13,111 nucleotides of DNA, from contig JAJKFJ010011241.1 in NCBI GenBank assembly GCA_027382625.1, forward strand, positions 1-13,111, in the 5' to 3' direction. The notes under the pieces are model-generated. The model ran no database searches. It saw nothing but the letters and a program-made list of their open reading frames with translations, and had not been told where the DNA came from. Position 1 is the first letter of the stretch. The number at the start of each line of letters is the position of its first letter. Shown one piece after another: positions 1 through 8,585 of the stretch. Source of the stretch: Tetmemena sp. SeJ-2015. Taxonomy: Eukaryota > Ciliophora > Spirotrichea > Sporadotrichida > Oxytrichidae. The translations under genes were made by a program, and so were the position numbers.

Positions 1-399
1 CTCCTAACCCTCTCGCCATCATTCTGAAGAGAATTATTCTCACTGGCTACCCTCTTAAGGTGCACAAGAAGAAGGCAGTGCTCCGCTATATGTTCTTCAA
101 CCCCAACGATATCAAATATTTCAAGCCAGTCGAACTATTCACAAAGTTTGGTCTCAGAGTAAGTAAAAATACCATTACCATCATCTATGGAAATCTTATC
201 ATTATTTTCTTAGGGACATATCAAGGACTCACTTGGAACCCACGGTCTATTCAAGGCGCAATTCAACGATTTCATGAAGTAAAACGACACAGTCTGTATG
301 CCACTTTACAAGCGTTAGTATCCCATCTGGTTCGAGACTACCTGGACAGGAGTGGAGGCACCTAAAGAAAAGGAAGAGGAGATGGAAATACAAAACTGA
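1..399 (+). CDS. TSR1: Ribosome biogenesis protein TSR1 homologue, C-terminal end (5' partial)
   Basis: TSR1 is a GTPase-like factor (without activity) that binds pre-40S ribosomal particles during late small-subunit maturation. The open frame enters from the left edge (codons from position 3) with an I-L-T-G-Y-P segment, then RYMFFNPNDIKYFKPVELFT. After an intron it continues GHIKDSLGTHG and NDTVCMPLYKR, all hallmarks of the conserved TSR1/BMS1 C-terminal domain. The YMFFN, FKPVEL and LGTHG blocks fit TSR1 better than BMS1. The intron is 159-213 (55 nt, GTAAGT...TTAG, phase 0). A TAA at 280-282 and a TAG at 316-318 fall where the family tolerates Gln, and TGA at 397-399 ends the frame, which fixes the genetic code. 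About 113 residues are visible; the rest lies upstream. No IES is seen in this part. The protein ends in an acidic Glu-rich tail. Confidence 0.9.
159..213 (+). other. Spliceosomal intron in TSR1
   Basis: A 55-nt GT-AG intron in phase 0, donor GTAAGT, acceptor TCTTAG. Removal joins the codon for Arg before GHIKDSLGTHG and keeps the TSR1 frame, so it is a true intron and not an eliminated sequence. Confidence 0.88.
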
Positions 400-1006
400 A
401 ATAGAATATCGAGAAGATAGATAAGCTTAAAGTTAATATACCTATTAGTTTAATTAATGCCACACTTTGCTTCAAAGTTCAAAACATATTTAATTATGAG
501 GAAGATAGGTTTTATTTTCACTAAGGATAATCTGGAAATCAATTTTAAATCCAAAATGAAAAAATAAACGACTAGTAAACATTTTTTTAAATGAAGAGAA
601 GTTAAGATCATATATAGATAATTAAAATTGTTATAGTTTATTGGAAGTTAACAATCCTTCAGCCTTTAGAAATTTTTGAATGGACCCAGCGTAAATTCGA
701 CAAACCATTTGACTTCTGTAACTATCAATCATTCAGTGTATTATTATTTTTAAACTAACAATAACAACAACAACTCTAATGTGTCTTTGCTTTCTCCCTT
801 CTCAATTAAGCAGCAGAACCATACTTCTAAAAATGAAATGAGCACAAACTAGAATTCAGTAAAGTAAAGTAAAAGTAAAGTAAAGTAAAATTTAGGGAAT
901 ATAAATAATAATCAATTTAAAAAGCAGCACTTATTCAGTACTAGTTAATAAATCGTATTACTATTCTATGTAAAACTAGAATTCAAATCTTCATCATAAG
1001 AATAGT
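400..1006. other. AT-rich spacer, no supported gene
   Basis: 607 bp between the TSR1 stop and the next start. It is very AT-rich and holds the TSR1 3' end, the AGTAA microsatellite near 858-890 and presumably the promoter of the following gene. Around 650-760 the composition is less AT-rich and short frames are open on both strands, but nothing there resembles a known family. No tRNA or other RNA gene was seen. Confidence 0.6.
858..890. repeat. AGTAA microsatellite
   Basis: About six copies of the pentamer AGTAA, interrupted once by an extra A in the middle. It is a simple sequence repeat in the non-coding spacer with no evident function. Confidence 0.85.
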
Positions 1007-4000
1007 ATGAGTGAGTCGCAGCATCCTCACTTGCTCAGTCAAATGATTCACTCCAATCACTCGACTAGTGTCAGAAATCTAGAAACACTCTCCACTCTCT
1101 CCCCTCTCAGAGATCCAGGTGCCTATGGGATAATCAGCCCTAATAAGCATGTGAGAATTCATTTTAAATAGGCTTAAAAATTATAATTTTTCTATTATGA
1201 TTCCTATATAATCTTAGAAAGCGCAACTATCACACGCATAGAGTCAACAACAGTTTTCAAATGAGAGCTTGAAAACAAGAAATATGGAGTCACAAAGCTT
1301 CAATAACAAAGACGCTAATTAGAATCAAATCTTACAACCTGGAAAGTCTATTGGCACCAAATAGTTTGGAAGTTTAGGTGGATCTATCTCTATTGTTTTT
1401 CACAAATCCTCTTCTTCAGCTTCTCTACTCTAGAAGAACTATCTCTCGCATAGAACTACTGGATAGTAAAGCTTAGGTTCTTTGTAAAATTTTGGCTCAA
1501 AGGTGACTCATTCAAATCAAACTCTAAACAAAAATATATATAAATATGTAGGTATAGATGTATATAATTAATTTTTAACAATAGAAAGCAGTAGAGATTC
1601 AACACTGACTCCTTTTAAATCCAAGCTCTGCAAGGGGATGAAGGCAATCACTAGTCCTTGATCGAAAACATGATTGTTTTGTTATTTATTGATATACCCT
1701 TTCTTCATTTATCATGCTATAAATGAGTAAAGACTAACCTAGTAAATGCGAGAAAGAGTGCTTTCTTTTAGAAGGTGAGGAATACAGTGGTGGCAGAAAA
1801 AAGAACCAGCACTCATCAGCTTCTATAGGGAGAAGGGCTTTGCAAAAGAAAATTTCTTAATAGATGCTGATATCTTAGAGAGACTTCAAAAATGGTGTCA
1901 TTGAAAAACCAAAGTCCTCAAATCTCAATAAGGAAAACTTACAGAAGACTTCTATAGCTAATCTCACATCTTAAATCAATAAGCTTCCTTAAGAACAAGT
2001 ACAGCTTGGCAAATTTAAATTTACATACTTAGGATTTTAATTAATTCAAAAATTTAGTCCCATGGAGCTTGATCAGATAAGAGAAAACTCAGAGCTTGAG
2101 AACAACGAGGAAATTTCAAATTTGATCATCAAACCGTTTCAAACTTAAAAGAATGAGACAAGGTAACAAACTAGATATAAGGAAGACAATAAGAGGATTT
2201 TGAATTTATTTATATATTTATTTATAGTAACATTTTTAAGTTATGGGATTTAGACCAGCAGTCAGAATAGAGAAGAGTTCTCGCCAATTTTAAAGCTGGC
2301 TTATGAGTATAATCCACTTAAATAATCTAGAGCTAACTAGCAGCCAACTCAAAGTAGAAATAAACAAGCGAACACATTTTTTAAATAAAATTTATAAGCT
2401 CATACTATGGCTTAGAGTGTTTCTTCTTAGAGACTAATTAAAAAGTAGGAGCCATAGATATGATCACTTAGTCCCTCATAGAGAAACCCCATCAATCAAA
2501 GTATTCTCAAAAATAGACCTTTATTTTTACCTAGTGATAGTTCGCAGCAGATCACAAATAAGTTATCTATATTAAATTATAAGCATTCTTAATTTTAATT
2601 AATTTTAAGTGGGTGCTTAGAGATCAAGCCTTGAAGAACGCAGAGGCTTAATAGCAATTGAAATCAATTGAACTAGCTGGCATCTAAAATTTAAGCGTTT
2701 CACAGCAACAGTAGCCTAAACTCTCCCCAGAATAATAAAATAGGCAGAGCATGTCAATGGAGACTCGCTTTAATATATTGATAAGAGAGATGGAGACACT
2801 CAAAAGAATGCATAGTAATGAAATATAAGAGTTGAAGAAGAAGGTTCTAGACACTGAACGCAGGTTCTTGATGCTATGGGAACACTTAAAAGAAAATAGT
2901 TAGAAGACTGAAGCCAAGTTTGAACAAATGGCAAGCCTAATAAATCACAAAAACAAAATTGCTGATTAGGAAAACAGAACCTAAAATTATTTCAAATATT
3001 TTTAAGAGAAATTAATTTTAATTAAATATTATCAATTGTATTCATATTTTCTTAACCGATTATCGATTGAGAAAAGCCAAAGTTCAAGGGGTTAGCTGAA
3101 TTGTTTTTAAACATAGATAAAGTCTAATTTTCTAAAGGGAAATTTGGATATCATAATTATATAATTGGATAAAATAGCAAATAAGTCAATGTGTGAACGA
3201 GAATATATATGCAAATTTTTTTTTTATTGCTTTCTTTTAAACTCATTCTATAGTTTTGAGTCTGCCCTTTTATTATAAAGTGCGATTTTAGGCTAAAAGT
3301 TTATATAAAATTTGAATCCAGTTAAAAATATATTTTCTTAATTGGTATATGTGAAGAGATATCATAGGATGAGTGTAAATATACCTTATCAGACCAATCT
3401 TTACATAAGGGTTAATATATTTATATTAAGAACCTAATATACCTCAAATGAAGTTTCAAAGAAACTAGGTCCAGATAAGAGTAGAAGCAAATCAAGATAG
3501 AAAAATCAAGAGAATGAGAACTAACCTCCTCTACTTAATGTACTTGAGCAGATGGAGAGAAGAGGACGCTAGTTTGCAAACTAAAGAATAAATAATTCCT
3601 TTGTGACTCCAATGCAAACTCAAGACTCAGAACCCTTCATGAAACCTTATGAGCTGTCAGACTCTTACCTTTCTAATCAAACTTCTCATTAAGATCAGCT
3701 TTAGTCTTTTAAATTAGTATCTCCTCAATAAGAATAGAATCTCTCCTCAACTCCTGCCTATTAACAAGTCGCCAAAACTTCTGCTGATATGCTTTCCTCC
3801 TATTTCGCTAAATCAAACTTTCAAGGTAATCTAATGATGTAAGGTGCTAGCTCTTCAATCATATAATTTTTATTATAAAATGGAATTAGAGTTACAATAA
3901 CTTCAAAATCTCCTTATTTAGAAATCGAAGATGAGATTCAACAGATGAAGTAAAAGGAGGGTTGTGATTTCTCCACAGAACCTTTTAATTATTAGAAAGT

Positions 4001-6030
4001 GCTCACTAAAAATCTCTCAGTTTCCTCTATAAAGCAGAACCCACTTCATAAGCAAAGTGCCTATCAGACTATTACTTCATTTTCTCCAGTTTTAAGCTTA
4101 AATGATAACCAATCTTTGGCCTCAAGAGGATTGACAGAGAGCTAAAACTTTTATTTTATTCTCAAGCTAGAGTTAACAGCAACTTTAAACGGTTATTGTT
4201 AAGTCAGATTAGCTCTCTAGAAATTTTTATCACTTTTAAGGCCTCACCTCCATCGAAAATAGGCCATTTTTATAAATTATTCAGCTTAAATAAGGGTTCA
4301 AATATAAAAGTACTGCACAGACCAAGTGATTTCTCGAATGACTCATTTAAGACCAATAATGACTAGGGATCAGATATATATCCCATGGTTAGTGCATAGT
4401 CTAGCATTTAATTCATAATAGAATCGACATAAATGGATATAGTCAATCTAGATGGTGGATAACTAGATGAGAAGCCAGATGAATAGCCTAAAGCCAGAGC
4501 ACGCGTCTTCTAGTCGCAATATTCTGGACAGACACATAAAGAGTACGCAAGTAATTGACCATCCCTAGGCTGAGAGAAGGATAGAGCCCTCTTAAAGAGT
4601 TTTCAACTCAATTTAAACTGCGAAATATGATTATTAGCCGATTCGATCTGACCCCGGAAGGAAGAACTTAGCTTCTGAGAGTGCTGCAGAGCGCCTGTCT
4701 TCATAGACGGTGTCTATAGATGAGTGCAGTCAGTTTATCATAAACTTGCATAAGACTCAGTTATCGTAGGACTCCAACGCTTTGAAATAGAGCACTCGGC
4801 TGAATAGTGTGGACTGGCAAAGATATCTAAATGCTAAATAAATTTTTATAATTAATAAGAAAGGACTAGTTCATACTAAGTGATGTTGCTAAAAAGATTC
4901 AGGGAGAGGGAGAGGGCAAAGCTAAATACTCTGAATCGTTTGATCGACAGTTTCCAGAGTTTGCAAAGCTGGAAAAGCAATACCTTCAAAACATAGATGA
5001 TCTGTGCAGAGTTAACAAAGCAGAAAAATAAATGCGAGAGCTATAAGTGGTAAGTGGCGATGAATTTATTTTAATATTGTTTAGGTGATTGAGAGCATGA
5101 AAATTCACACCCTAGAAGAATCAAGGGTGGGAGAGTTCTACTTAATTTCTTCAAAATGGTTTATAAATTGGTTCTCAGAAGTTTAAAAAGGACATTCGTA
5201 CTCATCTATGCTGGGAAGCATTGGAAATATGTAAAGTTGTGGCATATTATCTTATATTCATCTTTAGAGACTGCCTCAATTTTGAAAGAAACCAGCTCAA
5301 GAAGAATCAAAGTTTCAAATTATAATAAATCTAAAGTTTTATTTATAATAAATCCTTTCAAATATAAACTTAAACTATATTTATGAATGCTATACTGAAC
5401 CTTGATTACTTTATAATAAACAAGAAAACTTGGGATTACTTGAGAGATTATCACTAGCCTGATTATGAAATAAGAATCTTAAACAGAGAAATAAGTAAGT
5501 TTATTTCAGCAATTAGATCAGAATGATATTCTAAACCTGAAATTTTATGTAGAAGTTACTCGGCTAGATCTATTCATAATTATTAAATTTGAATATATAG
5601 ATTATGAGAAATAAACTGAACAGATTTTTATGAACTAGTGGTCCTAGAATAAATCACCCGATTCCTTGATGAAGTATTCATCTGTCATCCTTGATGTCCC
5701 TAATGAGCTCTCTTATCAATAGTCATAAAAGTTTTATCATTAAAAGTTTATTTATAGATTTCATAATAGTGTGAGCCTATCTTAAACCATATCTTGAAAG
5801 AAAAGCAATAAAACAAGCCACTTGCTGATGAGGGATAACTCAAACTTTAGAAGCTAGAGACTAAATTTAGTGGCAAGAATAAAAGCAAGAACAGTAAGTA
5901 TTCTAAGCAAGATTAGGATAAAACTCTTTCTGGAACAAGCTAGAGAGGAAGCTCTGTCAAAGTCAAACCAAAGAGGAATGCAAATAGAGAAATTAGAGGA
6001 AAGGTGCAGCAGTTCCTCACCACAAGCTGA
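1007..6030 (+). CDS. Large Q/S/K-rich coiled-coil protein with C-terminal DUSP domain, interrupted by introns and IESs
   Basis: The N-terminal family is not recognised. Reading starts at ATG 1007 (MSESQHPHLLSQ). After removing introns 1151-1217, 5050-5084, 5231-5267, 5771-5805 and a short insert 5495-5516, plus the IESs listed separately, one frame of 3951 nt (about 1316 aa) runs to TGA 6028-6030. The N-terminal two thirds is polar, low-complexity and rich in Gln (mostly TAA/TAG). A coiled coil lies at about 2753-2960 (heptads such as IREMETLKRM and ELKKKVLDTERRF). From about 4960 a helical stretch leads into a DUSP domain: GEFYLISSKWFINW at 5130-5171, then GNIDCLNF, and DYFIINKKTWDYL near 5406-5444. 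DUSP domains are protein-interaction modules usually found in ubiquitin-specific proteases. No Cys/His protease boxes are seen, so this is not called a deubiquitinase. The tail (5806-6027) is basic, Lys/Ser-rich. It could be two genes, but every junction between 1007 and 6030 closes in frame. Confidence is high for coding, moderate for the single-gene model. Confidence 0.72.
1151..1217 (+). other. Intron 1 of the coiled-coil/DUSP gene
   Basis: 67 nt, donor GTGAGA, acceptor ATCTTAG, phase 0. Its removal changes the frame as needed to enter the Q-rich exon (KAQLSHAQSQQQ). No matching pointer pair of the right spacing was found, so a true intron is preferred. Confidence 0.7.
1532..1581 (+). other. 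Putative IES, pointer AACAA
   Basis: Direct repeats AACAA at 1527-1531 and 1577-1581 flank AT-rich DNA. Removing 50 bp joins SNQTLNN to RKQQRFNTDSF in one polar frame. A GT-AG reading (1548-1591) also restores frame but leaves a hydrophobic, AT-coded stretch. Confidence 0.7.
1674..1726 (+). other. Putative IES, pointer ATGA
   Basis: ATGA at 1670-1673 and 1723-1726. Removal of 53 bp takes out the in-frame TGA at 1724-1726 and joins QSLIENM to SKDQPSKCEKE. The alternative intron 1681-1727 has a weak donor (GTTATT). Confidence 0.7.
2201..2251 (+). other. Putative IES, pointer GGATTT
   Basis: 6-bp direct repeats at 2195-2200 and 2246-2251 flank a run made almost only of A and T. Removal of 51 bp keeps frame and deletes an out-of-character hydrophobic stretch, joining KEDNKRI to QTSSQNREE. 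Confidence 0.72.
2459..2482 (+). other. Putative very short IES, pointer CATAGA
   Basis: 6-bp repeats CATAGA at 2453-2458 and 2477-2482, only 18 bp between them. The 24-bp removal deletes an in-frame TGA (2461-2463) and joins LIKKQEPQ to RNPINQSILK. A 27-nt GT-AG reading at 2445-2471 is possible but less natural. Confidence 0.75.
2564..2610 (+). other. Putative IES, pointer TAAGT
   Basis: TAAGT at 2559-2563 and 2606-2610 bound AT-rich DNA. Removal of 47 bp shifts the frame as required, joining SSQQITNK to WVLRDQALKNAEAQQQ. A 59-nt GT-AG intron (2562-2620) also fits the frame and cannot be excluded. Confidence 0.62.
3012..3464 (+). other. Putative large IES (453 bp) or two IESs around a 13-nt MDS
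   Basis: The AT-rich block between the coiled coil and the downstream Q-rich exon. One solution is a single IES with pointer AGAAA (3007-3011 and 3460-3464), 453 bp. The other is two IESs, pointers GAGAAA (3006-3011/3069-3074) and TTCAA (3083-3087/3455-3459), leaving a 13-nt coding island at 3075-3087. Both keep frame, joining NYFKYFQEK to LGPDKSRSKS directly or through SQSSKK. Without removal the frame stays free of TGA but codes for a hydrophobic, low-complexity stretch. An intergenic region between two genes is the remaining alternative. Confidence 0.58.
4144..4286 (+). other. Putative IES, pointer AGCT
   Basis: AGCT at 4140-4143 and 4283-4286. Removing 143 bp joins SLASRGLTES to LNKGSNIKVLHRPSDFSND with the needed frame change. 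A 29-nt GT-AG intron at 4192-4220 also restores frame but leaves an atypical hydrophobic segment. Confidence 0.65.
4480..4498 (+). other. Putative minimal IES, pointer AAGCCAGA
   Basis: An 8-bp direct repeat AAGCCAGA at 4472-4479 and 4491-4498, separated by only 11 bp. Deleting 19 bp joins GGQLDEKPE to HASSSRNILDRH, shifts frame as required and avoids the TGA at 4556-4558. This is too short to be an intron and has no GT-AG boundary. Confidence 0.78.
4839..4893 (+). other. Putative IES, pointer TGCTAAA
   Basis: 7-bp repeats at 4832-4838 and 4887-4893. Removing 55 bp deletes the in-frame TGA at 4881-4883 and joins DWQRYLNAK to KIQGEGEGKAKYSE. No GT-AG pair of plausible length gives this frame. 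This junction links the Q-rich part to the DUSP-bearing part as one gene. Confidence 0.8.
5050..5084 (+). other. Intron before the DUSP domain
   Basis: 35 nt, donor GTAAGT, acceptor TTTAG, phase 0. Removal joins KQMRELQV to VIESMKIHTLEES, just ahead of the DUSP core. Confidence 0.82.
5231..5267 (+). other. Intron inside the DUSP domain
   Basis: 37 nt, donor GTAAAG, acceptor CTTTAG, phase 2. Splicing gives GSIGNIDCLNF, which matches the G-x-I-x-N segment of DUSP domains. Confidence 0.78.
5495..5516 (+). other. 22-nt intron or 28-bp IES
   Basis: A frame change is needed between YEIRILNR and QNDILNLKFYVEV. A 22-nt segment with a perfect GTAAGT donor and TTAG acceptor does this, but so does a 28-bp removal between AGA repeats at 5487-5489 and 5515-5517. 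The mechanism is undecided. Confidence 0.5.
5771..5805 (+). other. Last intron of the DUSP gene
   Basis: 35 nt, donor GTGAGC, acceptor AAAAG, phase 0, joining the exon ending YRFHNS to the Lys-rich tail QQNKPLADEG. A variant 5769-5800 is equally in frame. It also removes the in-frame TGA near 5793. Confidence 0.6.
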
Positions 6031-6659
6031 TTGATTTCATCAATGCTCATTGAAGCAAGCATAATAATTGAAGTTTTTCATTTTACAAATTTTTGTAAAC
6101 ACTTATTCATAGAAGAAAGTATTTTGGACTGGAAGTTTCACAAAGTTTCAAATTATTCTAATTAATATATTTCATCATCTCTTCTAAAGAAAATTTTCTA
6201 AATGCTAACAAAGATTATAGCCACAAGGAGCAGAGTTATTAGCAATCTTAAGTTAGTATTTGAGTCCTTTTTAGAAATGTTTTGATGAATCACATCTTTT
6301 AAATAATAAGATTAATGCATTATAAAACGACTATTTTTAGTTTAAATTTATACTTTTTTTTATTTTATTTGATTTTTCTTTAGATATATAAATTAGATCT
6401 CTTTCATCTGTCTCTTCTTGGAGAATAGGTTTGTTAACGTGTTGACTTGTATTTTTCATATTATTTTTAATTATTTTATTAGAATTTTATTCAGGACCTT
6501 AGCTGCTCTTTACTTCTATTTTCTATTAATGTGTATTAATTCCTTTAATCTAAGCAGGCTAACTTGATGATGAGATGACCTAATTTTCTTTCTTAAAAGA
6601 TTCAATAGCGTACTAGTAGCTTACTAAAATATATCCAGAAGAGTTAAATAAAATGAATT
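6031..6659. other. AT-rich spacer between convergent gene ends
   Basis: 629 bp between the TGA of the DUSP gene (+) and the TGA of the TBC gene tail (-). It is strongly AT-rich with T- and A-runs. I see no open frame with protein-like composition and no structural RNA. It probably contains 3' ends and germline-limited DNA. Confidence 0.6.
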
Positions 6660-7899
6660 TCAATCAAAGCTGAGGTTGATTTGATACTGCCTAGGCTTTA
6701 TGAATTGAAGTTGCTAACTCAGCAGATCTGAGAGTTGAGGCTTATCTTCCTCGTGTAAAATAAAGCTCTCCTTGTGCTTACGGCTGAACTATTAGTCATC
6801 ATTTTCAATTTCAAGGCTCTTCAAAGAATCTTCAGTGAATTCCTACTCCTCGCTTGGCCTCTTGGCCCTTAAACTCTCTAATTCGTACTCTATCTTGGAT
6901 GGTGGATGCTAATCATACAAAACCATCGCATCTTCAATTACAATAGACACATAAGACTATGCTCGAATTGATACAAAAATTAGTTGGTCAATCTCAATTT
7001 CCATTTTCTGAGGTTCTTGACCTTGTTTCAATATGAGGTTGCTGAGACTTTGGAATCTGGTGTAGATTATTTCTTAAACATGGAACGACTGCAAGGTTAA
7101 CCCGTGCACCTCCTAACCTTCAACTCCTAATACCTCTAATTACACATATAAAATAATTAATTCATTCATTCATTTACTCATATTTAAAAGCTAATTCATC
7201 TTGATTTTCATCTTTCAATTGAATCAAGGCCTGTTGGAAGTAATTTTTCTAAGCCTGGATAAGCGTCACTATTAGGTAGAGGATGAATTTGTCAAAGCTC
7301 AGACACACATCAAATATCCGCTGCACCTAACTCAAGTCTTCAAGCCCATGAGAGAGCCAAGTAAGTAGCCACGAAATGCAGAAGTTCAAGCCACCTGGCA
7401 GATCTTTGATGATCTCCAGCATACTCAAGTTAGAAATATTTAGCTCTTTGAAGTCCGCATTTTAAGGGGCGTTAGAATCCTGAGATAACTCTGGTGAATC
7501 GCTGGCTGAAGAGTCTCTAGTAGAGGAAGTCTGAAGGATGTGATTTTCTAAGTAGGTTATAAGAGAAGTTATGATATCAAAAGCAGGCAACACGCCATCA
7601 TTAAAAGTCTTGTTCATAAATTAGTAGCATGTCGAAATAGTCAAACCTTCCAGGCAATAATTAACTACACTTTAAAATGAGTTAACGAAGTATTATTTAA
7701 GAGTTTTAAATAAGTAGCGAGGAGTACATCCTCAACATTAGGGCTTGGTTTTTCGCAGAAAGTAAGTAGAAACACCTGTGCGAAATCATTATAGCCTTAG
7801 AAGTAGTATAGGTTTCTATAGCGTACTAAAATGTCATGGATCATATGGTTCAACAGTTCTCTTTTCAAATCCCTACAGCAGCAAAGTAAAGAAAAGATA
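6660..7899 (-). CDS. TBC-domain Rab GAP (TBC1D20-like), C-terminal MDSs of a scrambled gene
   Basis: This is the 3' half of a Rab GTPase-activating protein. From the intron acceptor at 7873 the frame reads DLKRELLNHMIHDILVRY, NLYYFQGYND (the glutamine-finger motif YxQ, its Gln coded by TAA at 7799-7797), LLTFCEKPSPN, then after an IES YCLEGLTISTCYQFMNK, and later CISWLLTWLSHGLED and LSNLILKQGQEPQ. These follow the order and spacing of TBC1D20 (LxTHHLRDFM, SWLITWFGH). It ends at TGA 6662-6660 after an acidic tail. No ATG exists upstream of the TBC core before ARL2, and the Trp motif and arginine finger are missing here; both are found on the + strand at 11827-12592. Two IESs are inferred (7660-7736 and 7134-7176). 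The tail adds about 1093 coding nt to the 539-aa product. A local frame alternative near 7030-7130 was considered, but the frame used matches the TBC1D20 C-terminal helices. Confidence 0.83.
7134..7176 (-). other. Putative IES in TBC tail, pointer GAG
   Basis: GAG (CTC on the + strand) at 7177-7179 and 7134-7136 flanks an ATGAATGA/ATTA-rich block. Removing 43 bp joins DELAFKYE to VLGVEGQEVHG, and the frame then continues to SLSNLILKQGQEPQ. No GT-AG choice gives this frame; a 44-nt GT-AG intron gives another frame that soon hits TGA. The pointer is short, so its exact limits are uncertain. Confidence 0.65.
7660..7736 (-). other. Putative IES in TBC tail, pointer TAAT
   Basis: TAAT (ATTA on the + strand) at 7737-7740 and 7660-7663. 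Removing 77 bp joins FCEKPSPN to YCLEGLTISTCYQF. The joined segment then has nearly the same length and pattern as TBC1D20 between its LLL-x-GE and HLRDFM blocks. A 38-nt GT-AG reading at 7609-7646 (with a TACTAAT-like branch site) also keeps frame but destroys this homology. Confidence 0.75.
7887..7899 (-). repeat. 13-bp pointer, tail copy (inverted partner at 12580-12592)
   Basis: On the - strand this reads TATCTTTTCTTTA and lies 14 nt before the acceptor of the split TBC intron. The identical 13-mer is on the + strand at 12580-12592, in the 5' part of the same intron. The flanking bases differ on both sides, so the match is exactly 13 bp. It marks where the tail's first MDS begins. Confidence 0.85.
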
Positions 7900-7986
7900 A
7901 GAAGTTAAAATACTTGATAGCGCTCTAATAGATTTGGTCAATGAATTTGTAATTTGAAATAATTCTAGCGAAAAGATAAATCAATT

Positions 7987-8585
7987 ATGGGACTTTTGAA
8001 AATCATCAAGAAGACGAAGGCAAAGGAAAAGGAAGTTAGACTTCTCATCTTAGGATTAGATAATGCTGGAAAGACCACTATCCTAAAGAAGTTCCTCGGC
8101 GAAGATACCTCAGAGATTGCACCCACTCTAGGTTTCTAAATCAAAACTATTGAGCACAACAACTTTAAGTTAAAATATATTGTAAGTTGATAGTCTCAAT
8201 ATTTTTTATCAAGTTGAACATATGGGATGTTGGCGGCCAAACCACTATCAGATCTTACTGGCGCAACTACTTCGAGCAGACCGATGGACTTATATGGGTT
8301 GTGGATTCAGGAGATAAGCTTCGTCTTGAGGACTGCAAGGCAGAGCTTTAAAAGCTTCTCCTCTAGGAAAAGCTTGCAGGTGCAACTCTCTTGGTATTTT
8401 GTAATAAGCAAGACATAGCTGGTGCCTTGAACCCTAAAGAGATCAGAGATTTCCTCCAGGTAGATCAGATTGAGGGCAGACACTGGAGTATTTTCCCTTG
8501 CAGTGCAATGACTGGAGAGGGGCTCTTGGAAGGTATCGATTGGGTTGTAAACGATATTAAGTCAAGAATATTCATGATGGAGTGA
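7987..8585 (+). CDS. ARL2: ADP-ribosylation-factor-like small GTPase ARL2
   Basis: ARL2 is a small GTPase of the ARF family that works with tubulin-folding cofactors and with PDE6-delta/UNC119-type cargo carriers. The spliced product is 188 aa, close to the usual 184. MGLLKIIKK starts at ATG 7987. The P-loop GLDNAGKT is at residues 23-30, the switch I threonine is in APTLGFQIKT, then WDVGGQ (residues 69-74), the guanine-specificity box NKQD and the SA box (CSAMTGEG). It ends at TGA 8583-8585. The intron is 8182-8213 (32 nt, GTAAGT...TCAAG, phase 0). All G boxes are intact, so the gene should be functional. It has no IES, in contrast to its neighbours. It is divergent from the TBC tail (about 90 bp between the tail pointer and this ATG) and sits inside the scrambled TBC locus. 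Confidence 0.95.
8182..8213 (+). other. Intron in ARL2
   Basis: 32-nt GT-AG intron, donor GTAAGT, acceptor TCAAG, phase 0. It joins NFKLKYI to LNIWDVGGQ exactly at the family-conserved spacing. Confidence 0.93.

Noticed and set aside
1723..1728. Gene end at TGA 1724 with a new start at the overlapping ATG 1723
   Set aside because: Sequence composition is continuous on both sides and the ATGA repeats allow an in-frame join; overlapping stop/start genes are not expected in a ciliate.
2445..2471. 27-nt GT-AG intron removing the TGA at 2461
   Set aside because: It works by phase but is shorter than the clear introns here, and the 6-bp pointer pair CATAGA gives a smoother product with the same frame.
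4448..4469. Direct repeat CTAGATG at 4448-4454 and 4463-4469 as another pointer pair
   Set aside because: Removal of 15 bp is in frame and removes no stop, so nothing requires it; left as coding.
4551..4584. 34-nt GT-AG intron in the long gene
   Set aside because: It would restore frame but discards good coding (RNILDRHIKSTQ); the 19-bp removal at the AAGCCAGA repeat explains the frame change with less loss.
5156..5386. Standard-code open frame in 5156-5386, and others at 8227-8418, 8391-8585, 8881-9117 and 10550-10834
   Set aside because: These are fragments or other-frame shadows of the DUSP, ARL2 and DHHC genes cut by reassigned TAA/TAG codons, introns or IESs.
4831..6030. Separate gene starting at ATG 4831
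   Set aside because: The reading MLNKFLQLIRKD overlaps the upstream gene and lies in an AT-rich insert; the TGCTAAA pointer pair joins the upstream frame directly to the DUSP part.
7609..7646. 38-nt intron with TACTAAT-like branch site in the TBC tail
   Set aside because: It keeps frame but deletes the STCYQFMNK segment that matches the THHLRDFM block of TBC1D20; the TAAT-bounded removal preserves it.
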